Source of the DNA: Artemia franciscana | Lineage: Eukaryota; Arthropoda; Branchiopoda; Anostraca; Artemiidae | Direction of reading: 5' to 3' | Assembly (NCBI RefSeq): GCF_032884065.1 | Contig: NC_088880.1 | Location: forward strand, 33,916,008 to 33,980,007 | DNA: 64,000 bases | Shown here: one piece after another, positions 33,611-45,029 of the stretch | Layout of the letters: every line of letters begins with the position of its first letter | Position numbering within the stretch: the first letter of the stretch is position 1 | Translations under genes and position numbers: made by a program | Notes under the pieces: model-generated | Told to the model about the DNA's origin: nothing | The model's input: only the letters and a program-made list of their open reading frames with translations | Databases searched by the model: none

Positions 33611-35050
33611 AAAAATTAAAAAAAAAATTTCTTTTTAAAAATCTTAAAACAGTCATAATATTCGGGCGTTAAGTGCTGGAATCTGCAGCAATTTTGATTC
33701 TCAATTTTTCAAGCCTTTAATGTATTCCTTCGAACTAGATCCTTGTAAAACAGTTGTGTTTATTAATGCAAAAATTTCAAATTTGGATATTCAAATTCCA
33801 ACTGACGACGAATCAGAAGAATTAAGAAGTACTTTCTATTGTCAGATATTTATATATCCTGTCTTCACAAGAGAGTATATATTTTTTTTTCTCTGTCTGA
33901 TGCCTGAAGGCAAGGAAATACTCCACAATCGTAGAGACTTGCAGAGACAATGAGTTTCATACTCTGATAATTATTTAGCTCGTTTGGTCTTAGTCTTGTG
34001 GAACCAATTTGAAACCTTAAAGTAATTTTTTTGGAGGGGGAGGGGAAGAGGCAGTGTTTGGAGAGAGGGGGACATATATTTTTCTCCTCTCCCCCCGAAA
34101 GAGTATACTCCACTGTTTTATTTCTTTTTTTATGCCTATCCTAAGCCTTTAACTGTTTCTGACCAACTGCGACCCCTTGCAGTTAATATTACCCACTCCT
34201 TGGGGTTGAACCCCCCCCCCCAAATTAAGAAAAAAACGGTACTTGTGTCTTATAGCCACTGCACTCAAGTTTTGTCGGGAAATAGGTTTGATTATACTAA
34301 CGAAATAAAACAAAATATGATGAAAATATAATACTTTATCAACAAAATTATGAAAACTACAACAAAGAATTATGGGAGGGGGGCCGCCCAGACCCCATTA
34401 TATTAAATACATAACCTAAACTAATCTAACCTAACCAAAATACGAAGTCAATATTTAATTAAAATGTAGCTACAATGTAGTTTCCCACCAAGCCGAAGCT
34501 AATATTGTCTGGTATAAAGACCATGAAAACCGGTTATTGTCTAATGTTCGCGATAAAGGATCTTGAATGTGGTGGTTATAAGACAAAAGTACTGAAAAAA
34601 CGAATACATTCACAAGCTTTTTATTTAAAAGGGGTGTACTCATCAACTGAATTACGTTTCAACTCATCGACTGAATTACGTTTCAAACGATGAATATGCA
34701 AAGCCACAAAACATAGAACAACAATTTTGAGTACGATTTTGCTAAGGCAACAAACTGTAATTTGCTTTGTCTAAATCCAATTTTATCACCGGATTTTTCA
34801 GAATAAATGCTTTAACTGCAGTCAGCATATTAACTAAGTCCATCCACCAGACAATATGTAATTTTTTTTTTAAATTTATCGATCAAAAATAGTTGAATTT
34901 CGAGTATTCTTAAAAAGAAACACAATAGCGGAACTGCACATTAAACAATGCCAAATAAACAAAATCTGATTCGTGACGCAATCGTAGACTAAAAGTGCAA
35001 TGTTTCCATTTCGTTTTAATATAGCGATTATGAATTAAAGGTTTTATGAA
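33611..35050. other. Intronic DNA, no gene recognised
   Basis: Frames at 33720-33953 and 34505-34693 have no recognisable domain. 34650-34690 repeats TCAACTGAATTACGTTTCAA. C-run at 34211-34220. Confidence 0.45.
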
Positions 35051-35247
35051 TTAGGTAAGCAGAGTATTAAACAGACGAAAGACCAATCAAAACTTACCAG
35101 GTAAGTAGAGTATTAAACAGAAGAAAGACCAATCAAAAACTTACCAGGTAAGCAGAGTATTAAAAAGAAAAAAGACGAATCAAAAAATTTACCAGGTAAG
35201 CAGAATATTAAACAGAAGACAGACCAATCACAAACTTACCAGGTAAG
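35051..35247 (-). repeat. ~47-bp tandem array carrying copies of an exon end and its 5' splice site
   Basis: The plus-strand phrase TTACCAGGTAAG occurs at 35094, 35141, 35189 and 35236, 47-48 bp apart, with a partial TTAGGTAAG at 35051. On the gene strand each is GCTTACCTG|GTAAGTTT, the last codons of the 35240-35397 exon plus its donor. The real donor is the first one met by transcription (GT at 35239-35238); the others have GT at 35192, 35144 and 35097. Confidence 0.9.
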
Positions 35248-35397
35248 CAACGAAAAAAATAACTAGGGACTGAAAGACAGCATCGACAGTATTTATCCAG
35301 TAGTGCCACATCCTATAGCCTCGAGATTCCCTGCCGTAGAGGTATAATCTAGGATTATTCGTAAGTACTTCTGCAGGTGCATCCTGGTCTAATATAC
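35240..35397 (-). CDS. ATP10-type P4-ATPase, exon for the M6-M7 loop and M7
   Basis: 158 bp; acceptor TTTGTTTCAG, donor CCTG|GTAAGT. It begins by completing a Gly codon, then ILDQDAPAEVLTNNPRLY, the cytosolic loop after M6 that in P4-ATPases reads (D)..(V/P)......P.LY..G, followed by YGRESRGYRMWHYWINTVD and the start of M7 (AVFQSLVIFFVAYL). The 5' splice site is repeated four times at 47-bp steps into the intron; use of a later donor would add 47, 95 or 142 bases and shift the frame. Confidence 0.88.
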
Positions 35398-36435
35398 CTG
35401 AAACAAAAAGGTGTCAATTAGTAAAATCAATTATTATTCCAAGATAATTATTAAATTATCATCTAAAGGTAATAATGTAGTCATTTTCAAAAATCAATAC
35501 ACAGTCTTAACTCATAAGATAACCTAAAAACTTAAAAGGAAGAAAGAAGCGCCTGAAAGAGATTGAAGAAAGAAAGATATTAAAGAGATTAAAAAGAACG
35601 AATTAGAAAGAGATTAAAGAGATGAAAGAGATCGAAGAGAATGAAAGAAGCATTTGCAAAAACAAATATATATTTCACCGGATGAAATTTTTGAGGGTCG
35701 ATCCATTAGACGATAATAGAAAAGAGGAAAAAAGAGTAGAAAATTTTATCCCTTTAAAAACGGCACAAAAGGAATCAAACATACTTTCAAAACTAAACCA
35801 AAACTTAATCAAAGTTCAGATTCCAAAAAAATAATAGATTCTATTAATTTATAAAAAATATTTTTATCAAAACTATTAAAACAAAGAAACCAAGAAACAG
35901 TTGAAATAGTACATTTTACAAAAAATATACAAACTTCAGCAGGCAATATTAAACTTTTTTGGTGCTTTATACAGCGCAATAGGAACCAAAACTACTAGCT
36001 CTGACAATGCAGCGTTACTCGGCAGAATTAGAACAACTAAATTAAGTTTAATTTTACTTTATTCCAATTCTGATTCTCATTGAAACTCCAAAGTAAAAGG
36101 AAAAGCCGAAGAATCCCCTTGACATAGTCGATCTGTTGCGCCCAGTATTTTTGCCGACCTGAAGAAAAAATCCCGAACTTCATTTCTTCAGTGTTTTAGT
36201 TATGCCAGGTCTATCTGGAATACGCAATTATGTTAATGAAAGAACTCAATGAAACAGAATTTTTAGAATCAATCCCTGGAAATTTACTCTTATTAAATGA
36301 AGGAAGAAACTGGAGGTTGGAGAACAGATAATACCCCGTTATATTTTAGATGAGCATGTTACAGAGTAGAACAAGACCATGGTCAAACGTAGGTGTTAAA
36401 CGTGCACCAACTCGCAAGAAATGGCTATTTATTTA

Positions 36436-36469
<34 letters not shown>

Positions 36470-36708
36470 AACCCCTACTGAACGCGATCAAGCTTAGTAT
36501 GGCAGATAGACTTAGGATGTATTCAGCAAAACCCCATATTGTACCTGGATGTAAAAATATAATAATACAAATTTAATGAAAAAAAGAGGCACAATCCTAT
36601 TTCAGTTTTCTATTATCCTTCAAAGTGTTTATTATTTTTCGTTCTTTGACCCGAAACACTCCTAATCCTTATATAATAAAGAAGAAAACTAAAGAAGAAA
36701 AGAAGAAA
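35398..36708. other. Intron between two flippase exons, nothing else seen
   Basis: Contains GAAAGAGATTGAAGA-type purine repeats (35550-35650) and a T run of about 29 (36440-36468). The frame at 35622-35834 is low-complexity Lys/Glu/Asn sequence. Confidence 0.5.
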
Positions 36709-36900
36709 AAAAATTAAAGAAGGGAAAACTTACCCATAGCCATTGGAGGTAAGGCGGTGAAAAAGACGGAAAAAAATTAAAGAAGGGCAAACTTACCCAT
36801 AGCCATTGGAGGTAAGACGGTGAAAAAAAGAAAACAAATTAAAGAAGGGAAAACTTACCCATAGCCATTGGAGGTAAGGCGGTGAAAAACAAATTGAAAA
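36709..36900 (-). repeat. ~62-bp triplication of an exon end with its 5' splice site
   Basis: The plus-strand phrase ACTTACCCATAGCCATTGGA followed by GGTAAG(G/A)CGGTGAAAAA occurs three times. On the gene strand each unit encodes the end of M6 (LPPMAMG) and a donor GG|GTAAGTTT. Donor GT positions are 36858 (used in my model), 36796 and 36733. Units two and three lie in the intron. Confidence 0.92.
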
Positions 36901-36982
36901 ACATCAAATACAGCTGATCCATCATGGTGCTAGCTGAAAACCCACAATAAATTTGGTACCAAAATATCACCAGAACAAAACT
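36859..36982 (-). CDS. ATP10-type P4-ATPase, exon for M5-M6
   Basis: 124 bp; acceptor CTTGCTTCAG, phase 0, donor ATGG|GTAAGT after one base of a Gly codon. The peptide SFVLVIFWYQIYCGFSAST completes M5, and LYLMFFNLFFTALPPMAMG is M6. The CGFSAST...DQ(L/W)YL.FFNL.F..LPP pattern is strongly conserved in class V flippases. The exon's final ~11 codons and donor are triplicated downstream. About 45 bases upstream of its acceptor begins a dispersed repeat (37021-37560). Confidence 0.92.
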
Positions 36983-37020
36983 CTGAAGCAAGAGAAAAAC
37001 AAACATTAAAAATAGATTTA

Positions 37021-37560
37021 AAAATTTATCAAACAATTCGTGGTAACGAACTGTAAGGACGATTCGGTCCAATAGTAACCAATACTCTAAAAAACCGGAC
37101 ATTGATAACAATAGATATATCAAAAGGATTTGCTTTTTATGTTGATTTAAAATATGTAAAATTCACTAAATTTAATGTTACTCATCAAAAGCTACGAGCC
37201 TGATTTTCGAAAAAGGGGGGAAATAAACCCCAAAAAATCAAGCAATCTTAATGAAAATCATACCATAAGATTTAGCGTAGTAGAGAGGTTACCCTACTAT
37301 AGAGGTTTCAAGGTCCTATCGGCAAAAATATGGATTTTTTTTCGAGAAGGAAGATGATGGATGCGGATTTATTAGTTTGTTTATTGCTGTTTTCTCAGGG
37401 GTGATCATATCACGCCAGTGGTCCTAGAAAATCAGGATTCAAACAGAAATTAAAAGCCTCTCTTCCAACTCATTTTCCTCCAAGTCACCGATCAAAATTT
37501 TGAGATAACCATTTTATTCAACACAGTTGAAAGGCCATACTTGAAAGGTCGAACCATAAA
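37021..37560 (+). mobile_element. Dispersed repeat with 5' hairpin, copy 1
   Basis: Starts TCAAACAATTCGTGGTAACG and goes on with GAACTGTAAGGACGA...CCAATAGTAACCAA, then CATCAAAAGCTACGAGCCTG, and near its end GATCAAAATTTTGAGATAACC. The same order occurs at 49682, 61928 and 62684. The start forms a small hairpin (weakened here by one change). No coding capacity seen; class unknown. Confidence 0.7.
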
Positions 37561-37574
37561 AATTGACAAATACT

Positions 37575-37970
37575 ATAAAAACACGTATGAAGTTCGCTCA
37601 GTGATCCGGTTTTTGTGAGCAAAAAACCTGATTGCTGCAGAAACGCATCGACAAGTTTGCGACACGTACGGTGATACTGTTATAAGTGAAAGCAAAGTGT
37701 GTAAGTGGGAACGAGAAATCAAAGATGACCGCGACAACGTCTATGGCGAGGACCACTCAACTCGCCCTTGTTGATTATAGACGACTTGGTGGCTTCAGTT
37801 GAAGCGAGGATTCGTGAGAAGAGGCGCTTCACAATAAAAAGTCTATCAAACAAATTTCCTGAGGTGTCAAGGTCAAGATTTACAAAATTGTTTCTGAATA
37901 ATTTAGAACACAGTTTAGGAAACTGTATTCTTCACAAGATTCTTGTGAAGAAGTCACAAGATTTCTAAAC
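37575..37970 (+). pseudogene. Mariner-like transposase, N-terminal HTH fragment
   Basis: The plus strand reads VRSVIRFL, then AAETHRQVCDTYGDTVIS, ESKVCKWEREIKDDRDNVYG, a stop, then (after a frame change) DDLVASVEARIREKRRFTIK and LSNKFPEVSRSRFTKLF. This is the paired helix-turn-helix DNA-binding region of mariner-family transposases (typical EIHRQL...YG, then V...I.ENRRFTI..L...FP.VSR). The catalytic D,D,D domain is missing. Stops and a frameshift make it a relic. It shares its first part with the 207-bp array at 32349-33385. Confidence 0.8.
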
Positions 37971-39864
37971 TTCACATAAACTATGGAAATAGAAAGTACT
38001 TTTAGATACAGCATTTACCTTACACAACATATTTTACAATATTCAAAACATTCCTGCTGTCTGTTTTTGTTTAAATTTTTATTTTGAGGCGTGTTTTCTG
38101 TGAAACCAGGGTATTGTGTGAAACACACAAATTGCAATAATGAATGAGCGCGAAATATAAATACATAGATAGGACGCCCCTAATAAGGGAAGAGCTAAGA
38201 TTTGGGAGGAGTTAAATTTTTAAAAGAGGATAATATACATGCATCCAAAACTCTATTGTACGCTCTGCTCCGGTTCTTGTCTCAAGAGAAGGGGGTGGGG
38301 GAATAGAAACAACAATCAAACCTTCAAAAATTAACAACAAAACAAATTGAAAAAAATATACATCAGACATAACACAGTCAATATAAAATTAATCGAATTA
38401 GGTAAATAAAGGCCACACAAGTAGTGTGTCTACAAATAATAACATATAATTTAACACTGAATGGTAAATAACAATGAGGGGGTTCACTGATTCAACATTC
38501 AAATTATTTGGGAATGGGGGAGTCCTTCTAAATATTTCTGTGGAAAATTTTATTGGGGTGAAAATGGAATTTTTTTTTTAGGAAAGATGAGGGAAGCCAA
38601 GTCTAGGGGAGGGGGACAACGAGGGAAAAGAAAATTAATACAGGGGTTACGGAGAGCACTATTTGTGAAATTTAAGAGAAGATTTGTTCTTCTTTCCTCA
38701 AGGGCAACCAAGTTAGCTCTGCTAATATTTTCATTTTATAATACCATCGTTTTAACTGAGTTGAATATAATTCATTGATTTCATGCTTATAACACGAAGA
38801 AGAAAATTTGCGTATTTCTACGAAATACATAGAAGAGCATTTACAGATTTTACGCAGCGAATTTAGCTTTGGATGTTTTACCTTGCTAATGTTTATTCAT
38901 TTGATATATTTTTTTTATCTTGTAATTTTCAACCAGTAATTAAAACAAGCTTTTTGCTCTTAATGAGCGAAGGAGTTTATGTGTTTTAAATAGGCTTTGA
39001 AAACTGGAGAGTTTATAATTGATTCGCTTAATAAAAAAGTTATATTTCCGCATTTTAAGAGAAAGGTTGAGGGGGATGGTAGCCTCCCGGTAAAAAGCAG
39101 TAATTATTACCCGTTTTAAGCTTCAGTCACTTTTACGTGTATGCAAAGAGCTGTGTTGTTTTTTTAGTTAAATAAAAGACACTGCATGTTTTTATCGGCG
39201 TGTTTTTATCCAAGTTCAAAGAATATGTATATAACTACAGATATAAATACATATCTATATATCCTAATTATACACAAGCGTATACACTTTGTTTCCAGCT
39301 CAGTGGCACCAGTTGAGGGAGGGGGTGATTTTAAAATATATTTTTTGGTGTTTCCATTGAAAAAAAAAAAAACATACAGAACATTGAAACCTAGGAAAAA
39401 CCACTCTCCCCTGAAGATTTTAAAAAATTACCTTTTGTTTCTCCATAAAAACTGAAAAGGAATCTTGCCCCCCCCCCTACATTTTTTTTTAAATTGAGGC
39501 CCTTAAAACGACGGTAAAGGAGCTTGATCTTGTCCCTTAAGAAGCGTCAAGAATCGTTTAACTTCCACAGACAACCAGTATTTTCCATATCAATCGCCTT
39601 TTTTGGTGTATTTGTTTAACCTCCCTTATCCGAAAAGGATACGTCACCATACAAGTTTGAACAAATGAATAACAGAAAATATCCGTTAAGCCTCATCTAA
39701 ATAGGTTCAATAAGGGTTATAAGAATTCCTTAGGAAGCTTACACACATATTACGATGAGGAGATTTCGCCTCGCCTATTTTTCTGAACCATTAGTCTTTC
39801 TGAACCTGTAACCGGCTATTGCTTCAGATGAATAAGAAAATTAGAGCGGTTCAGTATCATTAGC
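37971..39864. other. Intronic DNA, no gene recognised
   Basis: Frames at 38587-38778 and 39186-39455 lack domains. C-run at 39469-39477. Nothing supportable. Confidence 0.5.
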
Positions 39865-40872
39865 CTCATTCATCCACGTTACTTCTATAAACAGTTATTA
39901 CCTTATTACCATTATAATCAATCCTTATTACCGTTTACAATTGATTATAATCGTTTATATTACCATTATACTCGATTACAATCGTTTATTACCATTATAA
40001 TCGATCCTTATTCATCCACGTTACTCCTATAAACAGTTATTACCTTATTACCATTATAATCGATCCTTATTACCATTTAAAATCGATTATAATCGTTTAT
40101 ATTACCATTATACTCTATTATAATCGTTTATTACCATTATAGTCGATCCTTATTACCGTTTACAATCGATTACAATCGTTTATATTACCATTATACTCGA
40201 TTTTCATCCTTTATTACCATTATAATCGATCCTTATTCATCCACGTTACTTCTATAAACAGTTATTACCTTATTACTATTATAATCGATCCTTATTACCG
40301 TTTACAATTGATTATAATCGTTTATATTACCATTATACTCGATTATAATCGTTTATTACCATTATAATCGATCCTTATTCATCCACGTTACTTCTATAAA
40401 CAGTTATTACCTTATTACCATTATAATCGATCCTTATTACCGTTTACAATTGAATATAATCGTTTAATTACCATTATACCCGATTATAATAGTTTATTAC
40501 CATTATAATCGATCCTTATTCATCCACATTACTTCTATAAACAGTTATTACCTTATTACCATTACAATCGATCCTTATTACCGTTTACAATCGATTATAA
40601 TCGTTTATATTACCATTATACTCGATTATTATCGTTTATTACCATTATAATCGATCCTTATTCATCCACATTACTTCTATAAACAGTTATTACCTTATTA
40701 CCATTATAATCGATCCTTATTACCGTTTATAATCGATTATAATCGTTTATATTACCATTATACTCGATTATAATCGTTTATTACCATTATAATCGATCCT
40801 TATTCATCCACGTTACTGCTATAAAAAGTTACTACCTTATTACCATCATAATCGATCATTATTACCGTTATT
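39865..40872. repeat. ~142-bp higher-order tandem array
   Basis: TTCATCCAC(G/A)TTACT begins units at 39869, 40011, 40236, 40379, 40519, 40661 and 40803; most steps are 140-143 bp and one is 225. Each unit is itself built from TTACCATTATAATCGAT-like pieces. The array ends about 50 bp from the exon at 40925, just downstream of its donor. Confidence 0.92.
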
Positions 40873-40924
40873 GGCTAACCAAGACAACCCACTACCCCAA
40901 ATGAGACGGGCCTTGGATTCTTAC

Positions 40925-41282
40925 CGTATTTTTATAAAAGAAATATTGCACCATCCTCGCTAAGCGATCATAACACCAGTGTCCATGCACCAAAATAAGC
41001 TTATTCAACATTCTAAACTTTGGGATTGCAAAATCTGAAGCCATCACAGCTTGCATTCCTTCTAAGCCAGATATGCCAACTCCGACGTCAGCGGTTTGAA
41101 TCATAGATACGTCATTGGCACCATCACCAATAGCCAAAGTTCGCTTTTTTAGCTTTTGTTTGACAACCTTGACTAAAATGGCTTTCTGTAGAGGTGTTGT
41201 GCGGCAGCAGAGCACAGCGGAACAATGTTGGGTTAACTCAAGGAAACTATATTGCAATTGGCAACGCTGGTCCAAAATGAAC
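40925..41282 (-). CDS. ATP10-type P4-ATPase, exon for P-domain end and start of M5
   Basis: 358 bp; acceptor AATCTTTTAG, donor TACG|GTAAGA at phase 0. Begins by finishing a codon (2+1 join with 45714-45867). Visible blocks: [14 protein letters not shown] (conserved P-domain strand), [14 protein letters not shown] with the Mg-binding GDGxND motif, [20 protein letters not shown], and [20 protein letters not shown] leading into M5. All catalytic residues of this part are intact. This is the most conserved exon and identifies a P4-ATPase beyond doubt. A plus-strand frame over it is a shadow. Confidence 0.95.
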
Positions 41283-42635
41283 CTAAAAGATTCAAAATTA
41301 TCATTCAAGACAATGATCATACAGCTAAAAAGATTTAAATTAAAACAAAGAAACTTCAAAAAAATATATAAAAAGATTTCAATTTAGCACTTGAATGGAT
41401 ATCTTTAGATTTCGCATAAAATTTTCTTCAGGTCCAATTGACCTGCTCTCTTTGCAACAATGTGGCCTTCAGGTTGTGGCCCCACTAAATTGGAAAAGGG
41501 GTACTACTCCTCAAAAGTGTGATGCATCTGTATACGACAGTGGGCGTGGGATAAGTCTACCCTCAATACTTGGGAAGCTACTTCCTCATATTACACAGGC
41601 CAACAGAAAAAAAATAGCACCAAAGACTTTGTAAAGCTCTTAGGCTAGACAGTGACCTTAAGTTTACCATTATTCTAGATGAGGGGCTTTTTACCATCTT
41701 AAAAAATAGTCGAGTTATGAGAATGAACATTTTAGTAATGGATTCAGATCTTAAATAGTACTTCAGGGTGGTGGTTTCAAGAACCTATACCTACTCCTTC
41801 ACGATTTTTAAAGCCTAGAAGATTGTGTTGAAGGTAGGTATATATTGGTTTTCACTTTGAAAAAAAAATATTTGAGTTTGGTTTTGACTTTTCTTTAACT
41901 TTTGGTTTTTAAAGCACGATTCCCACGGTTTAGGCAGAATTTTCAGCAGTCTTGAAAATTTTCAATTTTAGAAAAAAAATCTTCAAAAACTATATTAGTC
42001 AGGATCTAGCAAACAAAAACAACTTAGTAACAATAGGGAAATTTTTAGCAAAGTTGTGATGCTCAGAGCACTTACCTTTCTTAAAAATCTGTCTGTTCTA
42101 TAAATGTTTTCTAAAAGTTTTATACATTGTTTGTCCCAGGTCGCCAGAGTTCAGTGAGCCATGAAAAGAGTCGGGATGAATGTCTATACTTTCAGATACC
42201 TTCCATATGGGAATAACCTAGGCTATTGATTCATTCCTGAAAGTTTCACTTACATAACTCAACTACTTTCTAAAATAGTAAGAAGCACCTCAAATAGAAT
42301 TTTACCTACAAGTTTAATTTTCACCTATTTAAAATGATACAAAATGCTAGCTTTTTACTAAAGTCGTTTTCTCAAATTCGGATATATACAGTATACATCT
42401 TTATGCTGTAGCCTCTCTTGATTACAGTCGTCATATTTAGCGTCCAAGGCCGTTCATAGGGTTGGTTGCGCCCGGGGCAAAACTATTTACGGCACCCGCC
42501 TCCCGACTCAACCATGAATAAAGAGTATCACCAATAGCCCAAGCCACGACACCCGGGGCCAACTTGTCCCGATCCCCCCTTGATTTATGTTCCCTGAACA
42601 AGTATTGGTGTTGAATTTTTCTGCTCTTCTATAGT
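41283..42635. other. Intronic DNA, no gene recognised
   Basis: No domains or clear repeats. 42440-42590 contains G/C-richer sequence (GCGCCCGGGGCAAAAC and ACACCCGGGGCC) reminiscent of dispersed repeats. Confidence 0.45.
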
Positions 42636-43240
42636 TTTAACATATCAACAAGCCCTAGATGATATTCTGACAAGGACAATCTTTGGTAATCTGTCATCCT
42701 TCATCCGCAAAAATGTTCTACCAATGTCAACCTTTCTTTCATAATAGCCCTAGAAAGTGTGATTGAGCCATATTTTTCGTACAGCTTAATGTAAGAAATA
42801 CGGTCAGTCAGACAGGTACCCAAAACAGTCTGTAGGCAATTTCTCTGGAAAACGTCAAGCAAATCTTACTCCGTCTTTAGGAACGCCCACGCTTTAGAAC
42901 CATACCTGACCATTGTCATCACCATAGTTTCCAATATTCTAATCTTGGTTTGTAGGCTTATCTTTCTATTCTTCCAAACCTTTTTTTAACTGTGAAAAAA
43001 CACCCTGGGCCTGAGCTATTCTACTTTTAACATCTTCACTGCTCCCACCATCTTTACTAATAATACTACCTAGGTAGGTGAAGCTCTCCACTTGATCTAT
43101 CTTCTCGTTCCCCAACATCACCTTTTCACAATTGCTTATTCCCAGTCTAAGCGTATAGACTTTTTGGCTATAATTGCCAGGCCTACAGTTGTTTAAAACT
43201 ATACTATTAAACACCCACTACCCAAAATCACCTCTTCATC
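42636..43240 (-). pseudogene. RTE-like LINE, RT C-terminal fragment
   Basis: Minus-strand reading from about 43214: EKIDQVESFTYLGSIISKDG followed by GSSEDVKSRIAQAQGVFSQL, then after breaks the YGSKAWAF and LSRAIMKERLTLV blocks. These are the conserved region after the polymerase core in RTE-like endonuclease-reverse transcriptases; the last block is where the 7.4- and 8.4-kb copies begin, so the copies overlap into one family. Stops and frameshifts throughout. Confidence 0.8.
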
Positions 43241-43479
43241 ATCACTTATTCCAAGTTTTAGTGACTTAAGCAATATTACAACCTTGTTTCAGCAACGAAG
43301 AGAAACAGAATTCATAAATCCAAAGATCTTGTCCTTTTGGTGCAAACACAGCGGCAGGTTTGTCAAAAAATTGTTTAATTCAGAGAGAATACGTACTTTA
43401 AGAGGATGCTTTAAATAAGCTTCACCTGCCTTCAAAGGAAATGATGCATGGACGGATGATAGATAGACTTATCTATTAA

Positions 43480-43625
43480 CAAATGAACTGACATTATTTA
43501 TATACAATCCTAATAAGGGCTTATGCCAGATTTGGCTCTCACTCAATCGGACTATCTGTCTTGGCTTTTTCTTTATTTTTCTACAATTAGCCACGGCTTG
43601 ATGCCCACAACGACTTGATTTGTAT
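43480..43625 (+). repeat. Second copy of the 18-kb retroposon-like repeat
   Basis: Matches 18115-18260 (shared CTCACTCAATCGGA and ACAATTAGCCACGGCTTGAT) but without the poly(A) tail. Contains a small expansion CTTTTTCTTTATTTTTC. Confidence 0.6.
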
Positions 43626-43809
43626 TGAATTAATTAATAAATAAACAGACAATAGAGAATTACCATAGACTTGGGACTGACATACTTACAATCCAACTTT
43701 TACCACCATATTCTCTCTCTCAACTCAAACAACTTAGAGTAAGTGCTATAATAGACCAGCTAAAAACTATGCCAGTAGAGTCTTATTTAAAACAAATTTC
43801 AGTTTATAA

Positions 43810-44420
43810 AAGATATCGTTAGTCCTTTCTGCAGCATTTCGTGCAGTACTATGTGCGAAAAGATATCATAATTCCTTTACGCAGCATTTCGTGCAGTACT
43901 CTGTACAGAAAGATATCGTAACTCCTTTGTGCAGCATTTCATGCAGAAAAATGTAAGTTCTTTCTGTAACATTTCGTGCAGAGATCTGTGTGAAAAGATA
44001 TCGTAATTAGTTTACACAGCATTTCGTGCAGCACTCTGCACAGAAAGACATCGGAATACCTTTATGCAGCATTTCGTGCAGTACTCTGTACGGAAAGATA
44101 TCGTAATTCCTTTGTGCAGCAGTTCGTGTAGAAAAACGTCGTAAGATCTTTCTGCAGCATTTCGTGCAGCATTCTGCACGGAAAGATATCAAAATTCTTT
44201 TATGCAGCATTTCGTGCAGCACTCTGCGGAGAAAGATATCGTAATTCTTTTGTGCAGAATTTTCATGCAGCACATTGTGTAAAAAGATATCGTAATCTCT
44301 TGGTGTAGAATTTCGCGCAGAACTTTGTGCAAAAAAGATATCGCAATTCATCTGTGCAGCATTTCATGCAGCACTTCTAGAAGAAAGATATCGTAATTCC
44401 TTTGTGCAGCATTCTATTGG
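43810..44420. repeat. ~50-60-bp minisatellite
   Basis: About twelve units with core AGATATCGTAATTCCTTTGT and GCAGCATTTCGTGCAG. A minus-strand frame of 114 residues runs through it by chance of the repeat structure and is not a gene. Confidence 0.9.
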
Positions 44421-45029
44421 TAATTTTAAATAAACTTGTTAACCCTGAAATAGCCCTTGCTACTTCACCTTTTGTAGTTGCGTTTTTTTGTAGCTTCTTA
44501 CTTTATTGATTTTTATTGAAGGGAAAAAATGCATTCTAATAAATTTGAATGGTTCAAGACAACACAACCGAGTAATTTTTATTTTAAATATTGTAAAAAC
44601 CCAACAGAAATAACCATCTAGAACCTTCTGTCTAGTGAAAAAAAGACATAAGCGGTAATATACTTATAATATAAAATGACTACCTTAAGCTAGGTTTCTT
44701 TGAATGAACTCCAATAAACCAATAGAAACGTCAAATAGGCAAGGATTTTTGCCACTTCATCGATAGTTTTCGGCGACCGGTAGTAAATTGTTTTTTAATT
44801 CAAGTTTAAAACAAAAATCTTTTACTGTAAGAAAAAGATGAAACCGAATTCCAATGCCAATTAGTGGGAGAAAACGAACATTGCCCATCCATACAGATTT
44901 CATATTGATGAAAGAACTAAGTCGATGCCGACTGAATCTATCTGGTTATTTTATATTGCGACGTAGGATTTAGTTGGCTAAGTTTTTCCCAACGTTTTCT
45001 GTGTCCACTAAAACAAAAAAAAATTTCTG

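Noticed and set aside
35051..35247. CRISPR-like array (47-bp regular repeats; also 44-bp at 27.0 kb and 50-bp at 43.8 kb)
   Set aside because: Units are contiguous tandem repeats without unique spacers, in an intron of a eukaryotic gene.
41115..41387. Plus-strand 90-residue frame
   Set aside because: Lies opposite the GDGAND exon of the flippase, which is certain; the plus frame has no features.
44007..44351. 114-residue minus-strand frame with repeated YDIF..R.LHE units
   Set aside because: Translation of a ~50-60-bp minisatellite with no sign of selection.
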